Shown here: in pieces, positions 1-11,300 of the stretch | Layout: every line of letters starts with the position of its first letter | Numbering within the stretch: position 1 is the first letter of the stretch | NCBI RefSeq assembly: GCF_905147365.1 | Contig: NC_056417.1 | Coordinates: 8,764,501 to 8,828,500 of the forward strand | Reading direction: 5' to 3' | DNA from: Aricia agestis | Taxonomy: Eukaryota > Arthropoda > Insecta > Lepidoptera > Lycaenidae | DNA length: 64,000 nt | Notes under the pieces: model-generated | Told to the model about the DNA's origin: nothing | Seen by the model: the letters and a program-made list of their open reading frames with translations, nothing else | Databases searched by the model: none | Position numbers and translations under genes: made by a program

Positions 1-1165
1 GATTAACCAACTTTTTAAGGCAAAATATGTTTTAATTGCTAGCAATAAATTGTAGTCGTGGCAACTTTTTTCAAAAGCAAATCATTTTTAATTGCTGACA
101 ATAAAACGTATGGAATTAGTTCATACATGGTCTATAGCGCTAGGTGTGACACGTTGAGTGATGGACGAGATTTCGCCACATCCTGACATACCCTCCGAAA
201 CTGGGACACATTCTGCCGATAAATGTGGAAAAAATAATTGTTCGTGAAAGATAAGAATGGAGTTGCGACAGAGCCGCAGTGGGGTGTAACGCCATTGTGA
301 GAACTATTGATTGTGTTGTATGGGTAACTTGACGTAAATATGGACATTGGAATCAGATTATTGAATGATAGTTTTGTATGGATACGATAGGTATAATGTT
401 TAATTTATCCATGCCATAATAATTATGTAAATGTAAAAGTGCGCCGGTTTGTGATTTTAATAAAATTTGGTCTGAATTGATAGAGTCCACGAAAAGATAT
501 AATATAGGATATTCTTTATCGTGGCCAACTAAGTGATAAATTAATTTCGGCGCTAGCTAAATTGTGGGTCTAATTGTAAAAATTGTAAAAAAAAAATGTC
601 AAATTGTATTCCTGCATTATTAGATTATTTTTTGGTCTATACTACACAACATTAAAATTCAAAACTTTGCCACGAAACAATTCAAAACAGATAGACAATA
701 GAGCAATTTGTTTGCAAGGTCCTCGATGGTTGAACTCCAATTACCTATATTATAGATTTCAATCATAATAGAAATCGTTACGGTGGTTATTACGGAAGAA
801 AAAAATTACTATTCATATACCTACATTGGGAAGTGCAAAAAATATCTAGAAAGTAGACCAGTGTGCCAGTCTAAGCCTATTATGATGTAATGAACAATAA
901 AAAATAAAAATAAAATATGTCCCTCATCACACCGTATTATTACGGTGCATTTTAAAAACTTTAGTAAACGGAAGATAGAAAAACGATTCGGTATCTTATA
1001 AAATATTGTAACGATTGATGAAGATAATATAAAAGAGAAATAGAATGAAAAATAGGAAGAGAAATGGCCAAAAACGAGTCTACTTTTGAATATATAGTAT
1101 ATTTTAGAAAAAACAGACAATATGAGGAGGTAGGCAAACGGTAGATATACATTGTCCACAAGGTC

Positions 1166-1219
1166 TTATTTAAGGTAGCTTTAGCCCTATAAGAATGGGG
1201 CTAAAGCTACCTTAAATAA
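1166..1219. repeat. Perfect short hairpin, 22-bp arms
   Basis: Arms 1166-1187 and 1198-1219 are exact reverse complements separated by 10 bases. There are no flanking target duplications and no similarity to the MITEs here. It belongs to the set of short hairpins discussed in the findings. Confidence 0.8.
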
Positions 1220-3397
1220 AACCAGAAGAAAAAACATAGTGACAAGAAAAGGAATAGGCTACATGGATTGTAAAATAAGCCGAACGTCACAAGAAAAAAG
1301 AACGAAATAGTGGTTGTTATATCCAGAATGAGACTAGAAAAGAAAAGAAAAAGCCGCCAGAAGTAGTGGTATATGACGTATGATGACGTTTCAAGGTCAT
1401 AAGGTATTATGCACCGAGAGGAACTTGACTCTCACATTCCACTTCCCAAGGCCATTACACTTCCGTGACTGACATTCGTCAAACCATTGGCCACGCGCTC
1501 GATGTTACGCCATTTTTTGCCAAGCCAAAATGGCAACAGTAGAGCAAAATGAGAGGTTTGTGGAAAATAATGAATGAATGAGTATTTGCCTACATCATAC
1601 TTTACAAAAGGAATAAAATTGTAGAATCGCAACTGGTTAGAATGATACAAGAAGAATTTGATGCGATTATCGAAATTGGTATCTAATTTTACCACATTAC
1701 AATTGTACAATGTAAATTGTGCAAGTAGCTTTTTACCCGCGGCTCCAGAAAAAACCTAGCTACTACAATATTTCATGGAAACACTACACGTTTTCGGGTT
1801 AAAAATTTGCTATATTCAATTTCATTAAATCTTACTATATTCAATAAAATCCGCTCCGTAGTTTTTGATTGAAGGAGGATCAAACATACACATTCACAAA
1901 CTCTTGACGTAGTATAATTTTATTATGATTTTACTTTGTACTGATAGTTTACACAAAACTTAACTTTTACAGGCAATATTAGGTGACAATAGTTAATAGA
2001 TTAAGCAATCGAAATCATTAAAGTTATAAACTATCGATCACAATACATTATACAATTACTGAGTCGATTTCAATAAGTATAGTATTGAAGAATGAAGTGT
2101 GGCAAAATTAAATGGCAATAGGAGTGTTGGGAACGTTACATTGCGTTGACGGGCGGGGCAGGTTATTGTGGGCACAAATCGACCCAGGGGCGTTCATTAT
2201 ACGCCTATAGGTCTGTAATATAGACCTTGTACTTTATATGAATAACGACAATGTTTTAATAGTTTTTGTAAGTGAATAAAATATGCGTCATTGAAATAAA
2301 AAATTAATTTCCTACCAAAGTAGGAATATTATAGTTAGGGGGATGCGTACAAAAGAGAAACGCGTCTCTGAAAATTGAACATTTAGGTCTGTAAGTTGAT
2401 ATCAGTTAATAATTTATTACCGTCCTAATTACATCCTACTAATATTATAAAGGCGAAAGTTTGGATACAGTATGTATGTTTGTAGTATGTATGTATGTAT
2501 GTATGAATGTCCGTTCAGTAGTTTTTGCGTGAAAGAGTAACACTCTTTCAGCAAAAACTACTTGAACGGATTTTAATGAAACTTTACAATAATGTAGAAT
2601 GTACCTTATAAGTACATCAGAATAACATACAGGCTACAATTTTAACCGACTTTCAAAATGGGGGAGGTATTATGTTCGTTTTTATATGTTCAACGATTAC
2701 TCCGCCGTTTGTGAACCGATTTTCAATTTTTTTTTGGTGTATAGGATATCATCCCAATTTGGTACTATAATCATAAAAGTGGTAACCTGATGAAGGAATC
2801 CATAAAAATCGAGGGAACTCCTCAAAATTTATATGGAGACATGTGGTGACTTCGATTTCGTGAGCAGTATTCTAAGCATATGATACCAACAAGTAAGATT
2901 TTGCACCAAGGTATACCATGGTTCGGAAGGTGGTGAGAGAACTCCTGACTCTTTATAGATACAAGTTTGAGAGTGTCGACGTTGCTTTAAGAACGGAAAG
3001 CATATGCTACGTACTATGCAAATAACATTAATCATCATCATCGTCACTACCATAATAAACCAATATAGAACTATATCACTTAAACTGTGGGTAACACCGC
3101 GGGGCGCAGCTAGTCAAATTTATACTCAATGTCTTTAATTTTATGTTGAGTTAATACGATATCGGTCGGTGTAAAAGGCACCGCTATTATGGTGCAGTTA
3201 GATCGAGCTCTATTCTTGTATGATAGTTTGAAACAAAGTACAGAGTGGTTAGACTAAACACTTTGCAAAGATCAACACTAGCACACAAATAACAAGCATT
3301 TAAGTAATTTGATCCAATATTAAGTTGCCAATATACTCGTAAGTTATTTACTTAATGGACGCAATCCTTAAATTAATAATTAAATTGCTTATTATAT

Positions 3398-3767
3398 ACT
3401 TAATATTATAATTGGGAAGAGTTTGTTTGTTTGATTGTTTGTTTGAACGCGCTAATCTCAGGAACTACTGGTCCGATTTGAAAAATTATTTCAGTGTCAG
3501 ATAGCCCATTTATCGAAAAAGGCTACAGGCTATATTTTATCATGCTAATACTAATAGGAGCGAAGAAATAGAGGAAAGTGTGAAAAAAACGGGGGAAATT
3601 ATTTGAAAGGGCTGATTTGAACGTACTGGAGCAATTTTTATGTTATTTGGCACACATGAAGAATAGACCACATGAAAGGACATAGGTTTCTTTTTTTGCT
3701 GAAAAATGTACGGTTTCCGTGACATTCCTAAATTACGCGGGCGAAGCCGCGCGGAACGTCTAGTAAG
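3398..3767 (+). repeat. Interspersed repeat, GAACGCGCTAATCTCAGG family, single unit
   Basis: It begins with a TTTGTTTG-rich head, contains the GAACGCGCTAATCTCAGGAA-like core, and ends GCGGGCGAAGCCGCGCGGAA followed by CTAGT. A second copy with an internally multiplied core lies at 10922-11800. The structure suggests a LINE or SINE 3' end; the family was not identified. Confidence 0.7.
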
Positions 3768-4198
3768 TTATAACTTACAGGTATAATTAGTCTATACTTA
3801 CATTATAAAATATGAGAAAGTGTGTCTGTCTGTTACTTTTTAAGGCAACTTCTGCGTGTTACAGATACAACTCTATCTGTTATTTTGTAGGTTTGCTACT
3901 TTTTTATTTTTTACTTAATTTTTTCTTAATCCAAGCATTCCAAATATTTTGCCATTGTGTAATACTTCAACGGAAGGTCAGTACTTACCCGTTATAGCAT
4001 ATTTAAGTTTAAAAGTGAAAGGAAACGAAATAACCTGAAAATCGAGACGAAGTTTCCTTGTAGGTCCGAGTAACGAAACGGATCCTTATTAAATTACTTA
4101 TTACTTAAACTTAGGACTGTACTAACACTAGACATGGATAGGGTTCGAAGATGTTGCAAAATGAGTACTTATATTACCATGTTCATTTAATTATTTTA

Positions 4199-4428
4199 CC
4201 GATTATATTACCGGAGGCCCAATCCCCTACCCTATTCCCTTCCCTACCCTCCCCTATTCCCTTCCCTTCCTATCCCTACCCTCCCCTATTACCCTATTCC
4301 CTCTTAAAAGGACGGCAACGCACCTGCAGCTCTTCTGATGGTGCGAGTGTCCATGGGCGACGGAAGTTGCTTTCCATCAGGTGACCCGTTTGCTCGTTTG
4401 CCCCCTTATTTCATTAAAAAAAAATTAT
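4199..4428 (+). mobile_element. SINE-like element, 5'-truncated copy (Metulj-like)
   Basis: CCCTA-rich repeats are followed by a conserved body (GGCAACGCACCTGCAGCTCT, then GGTGACCCGTTTGCTCGTTT) and an A-run tail. It shares this body with copies at 14208-14520, 16060-16405, 32977-33238 and 60131-60460. It lacks the promoter-like head present in the longer copies. The likeness to lepidopteran Metulj SINEs is from memory. Confidence 0.75.
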
Positions 4429-4469
4429 ACTCATAATTTCCCAAGAGGTAAAAACGGTATGTCACCCAT

Positions 4470-5062
4470 AGAGCCTGTCCAGATGAGGCGTTTTACGCAC
4501 TAGTCCATACGCGCGTTTCAATTTCTATTGCATCCAGATGCCGCGTTTTACGCGCGTTACTACGCTGGGAGGGATTCAGCCAGTTACAAACATGGACTCG
4601 GAAACAGTAGTTGTGTTGTGGGCTTGTGGCTTGCATACCGTCGATGGAAACATCGTAAAAGAAGAGAAGGTCGAAGATTTAACGTGCACCCAATTCTACG
4701 TGACAGAATGACGCATAGTATGTTTATAACATTAAATCCAAAGCTTAGAGAACATAATGATAAGTTTTTGCAATGGCAGTTGGCACCCAAGTATGTCGAC
4801 TCGTGCGTGAGTCGTGCGTCGCTCGCGCATTTGAACGGGCGAGTCGAACTCGAGACTCGAGAGTCCCGCTTATTACACGTGGTTTACGCGCGAGTAAAGG
4901 TACAATTCCGTGCATCGCGACCTATGACTGTCGTCGGCCGCACGCGACAATAGTAAAAATGTATGGCACCGTTTCTAACTTTGACAGACGCGCGCGGCTT
5001 ACGACTGTCGCGATGCACGGAATTGTACCTTAAGGAAACGCGCGTAGGCATTTGGACGGGAT
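4470..5062 (+). mobile_element. PIF/Harbinger-like element remnant carrying a transposase N-terminal piece
   Basis: The left end reads GCCTGTCCAGATGAGGCG and the right end, reversed, reads CCCGTCCAAATGCC, so they look like diverged terminal inverted repeats. The plus-strand frame from 4528 to about 4770 encodes RRFNVHPILRDR followed by a LREHNDKF motif. That is the signature block found near the N-terminus of Harbinger (HARBI1-like) transposases. The catalytic DDE domain is absent. After about 4775 the frame runs into unrelated sequence with a nested MITE, so the element is dead. Confidence 0.6.
4898..5030. mobile_element. MITE with TAA target duplication, 133 bp
   Basis: The terminal inverted repeats start AGGTACAATTCCGTGCATCG and are near-identical at both ends. 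TAA sits directly outside each end (4895-4897 and 5031-5033). A three-base TAA duplication is typical of PIF/Harbinger elements. It is nested in the Harbinger remnant. Confidence 0.85.
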
Positions 5063-5246
5063 ATAATATTATGTAGCTTTAGTATCTCGGGTACGCGCGA
5101 GTGTTAAGGCTGTGTTCACACGTGCGTGTTTTCTGCGCGCGCGGATTCAGCGCGCGTCGCGTGTTTTCCCAAACGTTAAAGCAGTTTGAGGTTCTATGCT
5201 AATTACATAAAGCTTATTTTCAAATATTTCCACAAAAACCGCGTAC

Positions 5247-5323
5247 GCGCAGCGAACGTGCAGCAACCGCGCAGCGTCCGCGCAGCGTACGCTCAGCCAC
5301 CGCACAGCCTACGCGCAGCGACC
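5247..5323. repeat. Seven tandem 11-bp subterminal units
   Basis: The units begin at 5247, 5258, 5269, 5280, 5291, 5302 and 5313. Each matches GCGCAGCGNNC with one or a few changes. An inverted counterpart lies at 6019-6084, near the other end of the same element. Confidence 0.85.
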
Positions 5324-5329
5324 AGGGCC

Positions 5330-5492
5330 TGTAGACAAGTGGCAAAGCGCTAACGCTAACGCTACCGCTAGCGCTACAAAATGTATGCGATTTGACATAA
5401 GTCATCGCTTCGCTAGCGAATACTAATGTCAAATCCATACATTTTGTAACGCTAGCGTCAGCGTTAGCGTTAGCGTTTTGCCACTTGTCTAC
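5330..5492. mobile_element. Nested hairpin MITE
   Basis: GTAGACAAGTGGCAAA at the left is the inverse of TTTTGCCACTTGTCTAC at the right. The arms continue through GCTAACG repeats to an ATGTATG/CATACAT core. It sits next to the 11-bp array of the Harbinger element and before the MADF exon. Confidence 0.75.
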
Positions 5493-5592
5493 GGGGGCTG
5501 AGCAGTCTACGATCACCGCCCGCGCGGCTAGTGTGTCTGTCATTACTCATTCCCTTTGAGACCGCGCGACGGATGCCCGTTGCCTTTGTGCC

Positions 5593-5762
5593 ATGTCGTC
5601 AGAGTTATTAATTTCGTTAATAGAAGAAAGGGATGTTTTGTGGGACAAGACTCTCGAAATATACAAAGCCAAACGTAAAACTTTGCAAGCGTGGCATGAA
5701 ATATGTACTATATTATTAGAAGGTTTTGAGACAATGCCAGATGCAGAAAAAAAAGAAACAAG
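5593..5762 (+). pseudogene. MADF-domain exon (Harbinger accessory protein remnant)
   Basis: ATG at 5593 opens a frame of 56 codons reading MSSELLISLIEERDVLWD, then ...IYKAKRKTLQAWHEIC.... It ends at a good donor (ACAAG|GTAAAT; exon end 5762). The spacing of LI..I.ER..LWD, the YK block and the AW.EI motif is that of the N-terminal half of a MADF (Myb/SANT-like) DNA-binding domain. PIF/Harbinger transposons carry such a protein beside the transposase, and this exon lies inside an element with Harbinger ends. No continuation is visible: the following sequence is a MITE half-copy and the right-end array. It could also be a captured host MADF exon. Confidence 0.7.
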
Positions 5763-5786
5763 GTAAATTTATTTTGATTTGATGTT

Positions 5787-5911
5787 CAATCATGCTTGTG
5801 TAAGTGTATACGTATACATATTTTTACACACAGATGTAAAACTATTTCGGTTTCGTTTGACAGCTCGATATTGTTGCTCTATTCCGCTAGGTATATTAAC
5901 TTTATGGTTCT
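5787..5911 (+). mobile_element. Half copy of the MITE at 30868-31133
   Basis: It is nearly identical to 31012-31133, including TGACAGCTC and the end CTCTATTCCGCTAGGTATAT. Only the right half is present. Confidence 0.8.
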
Positions 5912-6318
5912 CTGACAAAATAGGTTACATTTGAAACTTTTAGAGCTGGTACCGACTTCAAAATTATGAAGATTGAGTATAGAAATAGTTGAATTTATGG
6001 ATACCCTAGCAACCGAGTGGACGCTGCGTGGTGGCTGCGCGGTCACTGCGCGGTAGCCGCGCGGTGAAAAGACGGTTGCTGCGTGTACGCGGATTGTGCG
6101 CGTAGTCATATGAACACGCCCTAACGCCGTTCTAACGTGTAAAACGCTGGTTTAATTGAATATTCCTCATAGCAAACGATATTAGCGTCAAAAAGATTAT
6201 AATATTATTAATATAATGAATGAGTTATTATGATATTGAACTAAGTGAACTAATGAACTAGATTACATGTAATCGGTAGTGAACATACGGTTCGGTCACC
6301 ATCATAACGTCTAACAAC

Positions 6319-6627
6319 TAGGGTTGCCAGATGTCCGGCATTTAAGCGTACAGTCTGGTATTTTCGAGGCCTGTCCGGTAAAAAATAAACGGTCATACCG
6401 GACAGAACAATGTCCGGTATTTTGAGGAACGTCGGTGTTACTGGTAATTTTTTTTAAAAGCTTCTACCTTTATTTCGATATGTAAGTTATAGTAACTATT
6501 ATGGCAACCACAATTTTATAACCGCAATAATAATGTAGAAAATTTTTGCGACCTACCATACAAACAACCCCCTCCCCCCATTTGGGGTTGTCCGGTATTT
6601 TTTCGTGACTCACCTGGCAACCCTACT
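6319..6627. mobile_element. MITE with AGGGTTGCCAG ends
   Basis: The left end AGGGTTGCCAGATGTCCGGC mirrors the right end CTGGCAACCCT. Several TCCGGTATTTT blocks lie inside. The ends resemble hAT-like termini, but I could not settle the target duplication. Confidence 0.65.
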
Positions 6628-6783
6628 AACAGCGTGTCTCCGGCAAAGACTTCTATATTTAATTTGGTCTCCGGTAGCTAACCGTTCATTACCACAGTAT
6701 AATAATATTCAGTAGTCCTTTATACTACACCATCTGAATCGGGTGCACACACATAAACGTGATTATAACATTTAGATAGCACA

Positions 6784-6898
6784 ATGATGCAGGCACGAGC
6801 GAAAAGCTTGTCAGAGTGTTGCACGAATTTTATTTCAAGCATGCGACTGAGTTATGATACTGTATTTATATTTTGTATTTTGGTCGTTACTGTCAGAG
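6784..6898 (+). other. Orphan signal-peptide-like exon candidate
   Basis: ATG at 6784 (also 6787 and 6841) opens a short frame ending in a hydrophobic run (from 6841: MRLSYDTVFIFCILVVTVRG). It stops at a good donor, CAGAG|GTGAG. It would suit a secreted-protein first exon. However, it ends in phase 1, whereas the next yellow exon at 7478 is read from phase 0, and three expected yellow segments are missing between them. I keep it only as a candidate. Confidence 0.2.
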
Positions 6899-6946
6899 GT
6901 GAGATCTCTCACGATATGTTACAATACGTTTAAGCTGTTAACCCTC

Positions 6947-7000
6947 TAGTGTCGCTAGCATTAAGGTGCTCTCTAGAGCACCTTAATGCTAGCGACACTA
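6947..7000. repeat. Perfect hairpin, 26-bp arms, 2-nt loop
   Basis: Arms 6947-6972 and 6975-7000 are exact reverse complements around CT. Confidence 0.85.
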
Positions 7001-7477
7001 CTAACGTTCAATCTTATACAAACGGAGTAAGATAAGTTTGAAGGGATTATATCGCCTTGTTAATGCTTAATTACACATTTAAATAGTAATCAGTATTTAT
7101 TAATACTCATAGTGAAGGTTAGGTTAATCGTGCAGTTGACAATTCACTTATGATAATATCAAGTTCGGTATGCGGTGGGTTGTAAAACCTAATAATAGCT
7201 CTATTAAAAGGCTTAACTACAATATAAAGCCAACTAATTATGGAGTATGGATTTTCTATTTAAGCCCTTTGGTTTAACTGTATAGTTTATTGCTAACTAG
7301 TTATTGGTAATAAACAAGAGTATTACGACCTAATACGAGATAATATGGATGGTTCTACAAGAAACAATTAAAAAACTAATATCCTCCAGCAAACATGTAA
7401 TAAAACTGTAAGAAAGATCCCATATGGAGACCTAAATTAGACGCTAATATCTCTGCTAAAATAACTCTTATTCTCAG

Positions 7478-7619
7478 GTGCGAAGCGTGTATTTCCCCCG
7501 CGAGCTGCTGCGTCCCGCGTCTCTGCTCACCAACATCGTGCTGGACGACACCCGCTCCGCCCGTCACTCCGCTACGTGCGACAACATCTTCGCTTACATC
7601 AGTGATACTGTAGCTCCTG
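7478..7619 (+). CDS. Gene 1 yellow-family exon a
   Basis: Acceptor TTCTCAG|G and donor CCTG|GTAAGTG. It encodes [20 protein letters not shown] through the [11 protein letters not shown] block. It starts in phase 0 and leaves one base for the next codon (Gly). Confidence 0.85.
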
Positions 7620-8295
7620 GTAAGTGAAAAGTTTAAAAAAGTGGTTGAAAAACCTCTTTGGTCTATCGGTCCGATATCGTATCGTCCAATGTTAAAGCAC
7701 TAAAATCTGTTCTTATTTATCTTAATCAAGGTAGACTTACTTATATTATGATATAAAAAACAAACTAAACATTTTTGTATGTAATAATTTCTTTCCCATC
7801 CAAGTCTGCATCTCCAGCTTAAAAACTTCAACCATTTGTATAAGTATAAAACAATAGACACAGCGAGAACAGTTTTTATTAATTCGATACAGTGCTTACG
7901 TAAGGTGTCACAGCCACTTCTCACACGGAAACTGTGTCAAACATTTGATTGCGTGTTGTTTGTGGAACACAATTAGCACTTGTGTGTGCATTTTCGGGGT
8001 GTTACTGTCGATTAATTTGTTTTCACATTGTCCAATTAATCAGGTGTGAAATCTCTGGTCATTTGGAAATCATTAGTCAGAGCTTTAAGATTAGTATCTT
8101 ACTTTGACTTGCAATTTAATTGCGGTGTGAACAACTATTTCAAGTACTATGTTTCTGATTATATCGAAATGTTCGTAAAGTTTTATTTAGAAGAGTTATG
8201 ACTTAAGGCTTTGATGGATTTAAATCATGATTGGCAACAATATTGTAAATATGTTTTTAGGGTTCCGTAGTCAACGAGGAACCCTTATAGTTTCG

Positions 8296-8326
<31 letters not shown>

Positions 8327-11300
8327 CGTCTGTCAGTCTGTCCGCGGTTTTGCTCAAAGACTATAGGCTGTAAACCTACAAAGCTGTAATTTGGCATGAG
8401 TGCACATATTAATGCTGCCGACAAAATTGTACATGAAATTAAAAAACATTTTTTTTATGGTATCTCCCCTACAAATCAAGCGGAGATGAAATTTTGTTTT
8501 CGCGTCCACGCCATCTTGTGGGATAGGTTTTTTAAAAATATTGAGTATTCCTAGATCATTTTCCGATTTAGGGATCCGTTTGTGAAATATTAAGTTTTAA
8601 AGTGGAAAAAATCGTTAAGAGTCCAGTGTCCCCCCTTCTACCAGCTAAACGGTTGCTTCTGGAAATCTGAAAAAATTCGCGGGAGTAGGAAATATGCTGA
8701 ATTTAAAAGGAAATATCAGTGCTAAGAAGACTTCATAAGTTATTGAGTAATAGTCGATCAACTAAAAAAAAAGACGGGTTACACTCCGGGAGTGCCGGCA
8801 GAAGTGAAAAATTGATTATTAACGTTGTGCATTATTTTTTTTAACACATTTTTTTATGAAAATCGATTTTTAAAAAATGTTTTTTTTTTAATTAATCGAA
8901 ACCCTTACAATTTTTTTTAACCATTTTTTTGAAAATCGATTTTTAAAAAATCGATTTTTTTAATTAATCAAAACCCTTACAATCGATAAAAAATTTAACC
9001 CATTTTTTTAAGAAAATCGATTTTTAAAAAATCGATTTTTTTAATTAATCGAAAATCGATCGATTAAAAAATATCGACAATCGAAAAAAAACAATCGATT
9101 GTTCGATTAATCGATTTCGATGTTACAACACTACTCTCCAACCGTCTTACGGTTTTTCGATCAGCACGAGAATCTGACGCAAGTTTCACAGTTTTTACCC
9201 ATCCCACAAAAGTGCTCAACGCCGCTAAAGAAGTTTTCACTTCAAAAATGTATTCGGCGAAGTATAAAGGAACTTCTCGTTCAAATTCCTTTGAAAGTAA
9301 CTGAGATGATGTTGTTAGTAGTGTAAAACACGTTAGAAATGTACATTTATTGACCATACAAAAATTAAAAAAAACTAGTGGTACTACGGAATCCCTGCGC
9401 GTAAGTTGCGCGTGGGGATTCACACGCATTTGGCCGGTTTTAGCACGTACAACTGACGCCCATCGTAGCAATCAAAGGCTAAAATTATGCATCTAATAAA
9501 ATATGTAATTCTAATAAAACCAAATTGGAAAGGCCACATGATGAGTTGCTGTAGTCAGCTAGGCTTGACATAGCTCGACCAAATTATCTAGGTTTTTTAT
9601 TGAGGTAACATCAGAGAAATTACCTGTAAGGAAATTTCTCTGATGTTACCTCAATAATTATAGGCATAATCTTTAATTAAAACAACGTGGGTTTGTAGAT
9701 TTTTAATGTAACTTTTATACACAGCTAAAACGCACATACGCGATTAATCTACTTATATTTCGCAAGCAGAATAATAATTACTTATTTACTTCGTGCGCAT
9801 CCAGGTTCAGCGATTTGACGTCTACAATAATTATACCCTCTTAACAAGAATGAAACATTCGCTTTCGCTTTCACTATGGAGAATAATGAAAACATGTGTT
9901 ATATTATGTTGTTTTAACAAGAGTTGTGGATAATATTATAGTGCAAGAACCATTGGCTAAGGTTTTCAAACCTACCCCAATTTTTTTGGTGGTCACATGG
10001 GTTGAGGAAGGATGTTTTGGGTGAGATAAACCTCCCCGTACCACTTCCACCCCCGGAAAACCCCCCGTTTAGGAGAAATTCGCATTTGAAATTTTCGTAA
10101 TCTTGAGATAAGGTCTTATGTTTTCTGGTCTTTACGTGTTACTTACTTACTAACGGCCGTTCCCAATATTCAATCTATCTCTGGTTTGACATACAACCGA
10201 TCGCAGCTAACATTAAATTGACATAAAATATATGTCTCTAATGTCTAATGTGAGCTATTCCTATCTCTAGTAGGGCAAAACCAAAGATAGATCAAATATT
10301 GGGAACGGCCGTTAGTGTTTTTAAGGCATCGTAAGGCTGTGGTGAGTGGAGGACGATAATTTATCATTCCAAAAGCATTATATTATAAAAACATAATTAT
10401 TATTATTCTTAGGTAATTAATAGCAATGTTGGCCCAATGCGACTTGATTGGGTTAGGTTAGACGCTATAAGGCCATCGTGGTTATTTTTTTGTGAACCAC
10501 CCAGAAATACGATCCCCGCCTAGCGGGGCACCGTCGACTTATAATAATTATTAAACAAAAAAATTGGGGTAGGTTTGTAAACCTTTACCGAACCATTATA
10601 ATTGATAGTAGCGAACTACTACGGTGAATTATTTAAAGCGTCTTGATAATATTATGGTGACTGCTTTAACGATATAGTTAACTATACATTCAATAAAATT
10701 ACATATCTAGATGAAATTTATGAAGCTATTAATTCTGTAATGTTTTGCATAAGAAACGAGATAAATCAAAAACATAAAACTGACGTTTTAATAATATTAG
10801 TTTTGCACGGAAATAAGCTTTTGACAACATGACACTAATAATTTTACTTTTACTACTACGATAAATTACCTACTTTAGTTAATCCTGTTTTGTTTTTAAT
10901 ATTAAGACGTTTATTTTAATCTATACTTAATATTATAAAGCGGAAGAGTTTGTTAGTTTGTTTGTTTGTTTGAACGCGCTAATCTCAGGAACTACTAGTT
11001 CGATTTGAAAAACTCTTTCAGTGTTAGATAGCCCATTTATCGAGGAAGGCTATAGGCTATATTTTATTACGCTAATACTAATAGAAGCGAAGAAATAGAG
11101 GAAAGTGTTGAAAAAACGGGGGGAAATTATTTGAAAGGGCTTATTTGAACGCGCTAATCTCAGGAACTACTGGTCCGATTTGAAAAATTTTTTCAGTATT
11201 AGATAGCCTATTTATCAAGGAAGGCAATAGGCTATATTTTATTGCGCTAAAACTAATAGGAGCGAAGAAATAGAGGAAAATGTGGAAAAATTGGAGAAAT

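Larger units (their letters stand above)
1..4198. other. AT-rich non-coding stretch with repeat fragments
   Basis: No exon-like GC-rich reading frame with splice sites is visible here. The stretch holds scattered repeat pieces: a short hairpin (1166-1219), a (TATG)n tract near 2474-2505, pieces that start with an AACCGACTTTCAAAATGGGG-type motif near 2645, and a repeat copy at 3398-3767. It may be intron of the first yellow gene if that gene's 5' exons lie left of the window. This is inference. Confidence 0.5.
5108..6121 (+). mobile_element. PIF/Harbinger-type element with MADF exon
   Basis: The ends are GGCTGTGTTCA and TGAACACGCCC, flanked by TAA on both sides (5105-5107, 6122-6124). Inside the left end lies a run of seven 11-bp units (5247-5323) of GCGCAGCGNNC type; six inverted 11-bp units lie near the right end (6019-6084). 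Such subterminal arrays are usual transposase-binding sites. Between them are a MADF-domain exon (5593-5762), a nested hairpin MITE (5330-5492) and half of another MITE (5787-5911). No DDE transposase is present, so this is a decayed or non-autonomous element. Confidence 0.75.

Noticed and set aside
1432..1710. 92-codon minus-strand frame
   Set aside because: No splice sites or recognisable motif; likely chance.
4528..4953. A 141-codon host gene
   Set aside because: Only the first part is protein-like (a Harbinger transposase block). The rest runs through an inverted-repeat MITE.
6784..6898. Signal-peptide exon as the true first exon of yellow gene 1
   Set aside because: It ends in phase 1 but the next exon needs phase 0, and the intervening conserved segments of the family are absent.
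9064..9471. Minus-strand 135-codon frame
   Set aside because: It covers the ATCGAT block and repeat scraps and has no recognisable domain.
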